This document shows, one piece after another, positions 6,444-8,625 of a stretch of 8,625 nucleotides of DNA. The DNA is from Agrobacterium fabrum (GTDB lineage: Bacteria > Pseudomonadota > Alphaproteobacteria > Rhizobiales > Rhizobiaceae). The DNA is taken from the NCBI GenBank assembly GCA_003241215.1, contig QFOL01000163.1, positions 1 through 8,625 on the forward strand, in the 5' to 3' direction. Every line of letters starts with the position of its first letter. Positions within the stretch are counted from its first letter, which is position 1. The translations under genes were made by a program, and so were the position numbers. A model generated the notes under the pieces. The model did no database searches and was not told the origin of the DNA. It saw nothing but the letters and a program-made list of their open reading frames with translations.

Positions 6444-7639
6444 TGCCGCTGTTCCTGCAGCCTTACGACATAGGTGGTGAGCAGGGCGACAAGGCCGGTC
6501 GCCAGCATCACCAGAAGAAGCGGCCAGGTCCCGTCTTCCTTTGACAGGACCGAGGAGGCGAGCACCGAAAGTGCTGCGCCGCCACCGATGGTCATCGCGC
6601 CGCCGAGGCCTGAGGCGGAACCGGCCAGATGCGGCTGGACGCTGACCATACCGGCATTGGCGCTCGGCAAAGTCACGCCGTTTCCGACGCCGATCAGGGA
6701 AAGCGGCACGAAAAACGCATAGGCGCTTTCCGCACCGGCGGAAATCAGCACGATGGCCGTGACGATGCCGACAATGGCGATGACATTGCCCGAGAGCATC
6801 ATGCGGGTAATGCCGATTTGGCTGGCGTAACGGCCGGAGATGAAGTTGCCGAGCATGTAACCGCTGGCCATGAAGAAGAACTGCAGGCCGAGCATGGCCG
6901 GCGCAAGCCCATAAAGCACGCTGCCGACAAAGGGCGCACCGCCAAGGAAGGAAAAGAACATGCCCGACGAGAAGGTAGAGGTCAGCGCATATCCCCAGAA
7001 GAGCGGCGACCGCAGAAGCTCCGGCCAGGCGTGGAACTGCTGCGAAAAGCTCGCCGATTTGCTCCTGTTGGTTTCACCGAGATCGAACCAGGCGAGCAGC
7101 AATATGCCGACGCCGAGCACGGCCAGAAGCGCAAAGCTGGACTGCCAGCCGGACAGGTCGTTCAGCAGGCCCCCCACCGTGGGACCGACCATCGGCACGA
7201 CCGACATGCCCATGGTCACATAACCGATCATCGAAGCGGCCTGTTCCATCGGCACCATGTCGCGCACGATGGCGCGGGCCAGCACGAAACCGGAGACGAC
7301 GGCCGCCTGCGCCACACGCCCGATCATGAAGACGGTGATGTTGGGCGCCAGCATGCAGACCAGCGTGGCGGCAATCATCATCGCAATGCTGGCAAGCATG
7401 ACCGGGCGACGGCCGAAGAGATCGGAGAGCGGGCCGATGATGAGCTGCAGGCAGGCGGTGGCGGCGAGATAGCCGGATACGGCAAATTGCATCACCGCAT
7501 AGTCGGTCTCGAAATAAACCGCCATGGCGGCGAGCGAGGGTAGGAACACGTTCATGCACAGCGCCGCGACACCGGCGATGACAACAAGCGTGATGATGTG
7601 GGGCGGGGTGGTCCGGTCGAGAAAGCGGCCGCTGTTCAT
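6440..7639 (-). CDS. MFS drug-resistance transporter, Bcr/CflA type
   Basis: A 399-residue inner-membrane transporter with about twelve hydrophobic segments, in line with the Bcr/CflA branch of the DHA1 drug:H+ antiporters. The cytoplasmic loop signature G69[10 protein letters not shown]79 (motif A) follows the second segment. R108-V-A-Q corresponds to motif B, and [11 protein letters not shown] (147-157) is the antiporter motif C of exporters. A hydrophilic loop with G-E-T-N-R (188-192) separates the two halves. The ATG at 7639 is one base after the DMT stop, and its Shine-Dalgarno GGGAG (7646-7650) lies inside the end of that gene. At the other end its TGA overlaps the mobA start. Substrate is not predictable; a link to molybdenum cofactor metabolism is suggested only by the operon. 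Confidence 0.9.
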   Translation of the reverse strand: MNSGRFLDRTTPPHIITLVVIAGVAALCMNVFLPSLAAMAVYFETDYAVMQFAVSGYLAATACLQLIIGPLSDLFGRRPVMLASIAMMIAATLVCMLAPNITVFMIGRVAQAAVVSGFVLARAIVRDMVPMEQAASMIGYVTMGMSVVPMVGPTVGGLLNDLSGWQSSFALLAVLGVGILLLAWFDLGETNRSKSASFSQQFHAWPELLRSPLFWGYALTSTFSSGMFFSFLGGAPFVGSVLYGLAPAMLGLQFFFMASGYMLGNFISGRYASQIGITRMMLSGNVIAIVGIVTAIVLISAGAESAYAFFVPLSLIGVGNGVTLPSANAGMVSVQPHLAGSASGLGGAMTIGGGAALSVLASSVLSKEDGTWPLLLVMLATGLVALLTTYVVRLQEQRQ

Positions 7640-7640
7640 C

Positions 7641-8609
7641 TCATTCTCCCGCCTCTTCCGTAACGGCAGCTTTCGTAACGGAAGCCGGCCGCACCGTGGT
7701 CGCGGCGGTGGGTGTCGCAGCCGAGCGCTTGGCCATCTGCGAACGCTTGCGCAGGCTTTCGCGATAAAAGGTATAGAGGCCCGAACCGATGACGATCATG
7801 GCGCCTGCGATGGTATAGCCGTCGATTTTCTCGTTGAAGAAGAACACGCCGATCATGAACCCCCAGAGCAGGCTGGTGTAACGGAACGGCGCGACGAAGG
7901 AGATTTCGCCCGATCTCATCGCAAGAATGATCGCCTGATAACCCACCAGCACCAGGACGGCGGAACCGGCGAGATGCGAGAGGATCATGAAATTCATCGG
8001 CTGCCAGCCGCCGAAGGGCACGATCAACAGCCCGCCCACGGCCATGTTGACGAAGGCGGTGATGACGGTGATGGCGAGCGAGGGCACATCCGCATACATT
8101 TTCCGCGTCAGCAGATCGCGCGCGGCTGTGACGGCGAGCGATGCGACGACCAGCAGCGCGCCCGGTGTGAAGCCTTCGGGGCCGGGCCGGATGATGATCA
8201 GCACGCCGATGAAACCGGTGATGATGGCCGCCCAGCGCCGCCAGCCCACGGGCTCGCGCAGGAAAAGGGCTGCCCCCAGCGTCACCACCAGCGGCAGGGA
8301 CTGCAATATGGCGGAGGCGTTGGAAAATTCGATGAGGCCGAGCGCCGTCAGATAAAGAACGGCGGCTGTCACCTCGCAGAGACAGCGCAGGATGATGATG
8401 GGCCGCAGCAGGGTTTTCAGCGGCCGGAGCGCGCCGAAATGGCGTGCGGCGATATAGATCAGCACCACGGTCATGATGCCGCGGACGAACATGATCTGGC
8501 CGGTGTTGATGTAAGGGGTGACGGATTTCGTCAGCGCGTCGTTGGCCGTGAAGCTTGCCATTGCGAGCGCCATGAAAAGCGCGCCGCGCGTATTGTCCGT
8601 CAATGCCAT
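7641..8609 (-). CDS. EamA-family (DMT superfamily) transporter
   Basis: A 322-residue integral membrane protein with about ten hydrophobic segments arranged as two EamA repeats (about residues 8-140 and 150-285), the usual DMT build. Visible family features are the opening G-A-L-F-M-A-L-A-M-A-S-F near the N-terminus and the E-P-V-G-W-R-R-W-A-A and F-N-E-K-I-D-G-Y motifs that end the fourth segment of each repeat (the usual conserved Glu after F/L-x-x). After the last segment there is a basic stretch followed by an Ala/Thr/Val-rich tail of about 40 residues, longer than most relatives and likely cytoplasmic. Members export or import amino acids, nucleosides or other metabolites; no substrate is evident. 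I chose the ATG at 8609, with GGGA nine bases upstream; an in-frame TTG at 8615 is possible. It is the first recognisable gene of the operon, and its promoter lies at or beyond the window edge. Confidence 0.88.
   Translation of the reverse strand: MALTDNTRGALFMALAMASFTANDALTKSVTPYINTGQIMFVRGIMTVVLIYIAARHFGALRPLKTLLRPIIILRCLCEVTAAVLYLTALGLIEFSNASAILQSLPLVVTLGAALFLREPVGWRRWAAIITGFIGVLIIIRPGPEGFTPGALLVVASLAVTAARDLLTRKMYADVPSLAITVITAFVNMAVGGLLIVPFGGWQPMNFMILSHLAGSAVLVLVGYQAIILAMRSGEISFVAPFRYTSLLWGFMIGVFFFNEKIDGYTIAGAMIVIGSGLYTFYRESLRKRSQMAKRSAATPTAATTVRPASVTKAAVTEEAGE
7645..7650 (-). promoter_or_regulatory. Ribosome binding site of the MFS gene inside the upstream gene
   Basis: Minus-strand GGGAGA overlaps the last codons of the EamA gene and lies five to six bases before the MFS ATG at 7639. 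With a single-base gap between the genes, this supports coupled translation and confirms the start. Confidence 0.65.
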
Positions 8610-8625
8610 TCCCAAATATCCCAGA

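Noticed and set aside
5149..6473. Plus-strand open frames opposite mobB and mobA
   Set aside because: MobA and MobB signatures on the minus strand are unambiguous. The opposite frames show no family features.
6629..7543. Plus-strand open frame of 304 codons opposite the MFS gene
   Set aside because: The product is His/Gly/Glu/Arg-rich with no hydrophobic core, as expected for the complement of a membrane-protein gene.

Overview
The window looks like chromosomal DNA of an alphaproteobacterium, probably Rhizobiaceae (Agrobacterium/Rhizobium-like). This rests on high GC, dense gene packing, a double-LysM NlpD/DipM-type lipoprotein of the kind found in that order, and the flavour of the proteins as I recall them. 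No database search was possible, so the taxonomy is inference. Seven protein-coding genes are supported. I see no RNA genes, insertion sequences, CRISPR arrays or att-like repeats, and no stretch over 300 bases lacks a gene.

Layout: (1) 1-1614, plus strand, a lipoprotein with two LysM domains and a degenerate LytM/M23 domain, an NlpD/DipM-type cell-division regulator, followed by a strong hairpin terminator at 1637-1670. (2) 1739-5023, minus strand, a two-gene unit read right to left: a large protein of the phospholipase D superfamily (two HKD half-sites), then 39 bp later an EndoU/XendoU-type endoribonuclease fused to a C-terminal lamin-tail domain (LTD). (3) 5239-8615, minus strand, a tight operon read right to left: EamA/DMT transporter, Bcr/CflA-type MFS exporter, mobA and mobB. 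Its junctions are a 1-nt gap, a 4-nt ATGA overlap and a 62-nt gap.

The flanking genes are housekeeping: septal peptidoglycan hydrolase control on the left, and molybdenum cofactor nucleotide attachment (MobA/MobB) with two inner-membrane transporters on the right. The accessory-looking part is the PLD/EndoU-LTD pair between them. Both are predicted phosphodiester-cleaving enzymes without signal peptides. They have their own candidate promoter and strong ribosome binding sites, and no recognisable immunity gene sits next to them. EndoU is best known from animals, nidoviruses and bacterial polymorphic toxins. A stand-alone EndoU-LTD enzyme paired with a tandem-HKD protein is therefore the best candidate here for an uncharacterised nuclease or conflict system. 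What it does is not determined by the sequence.
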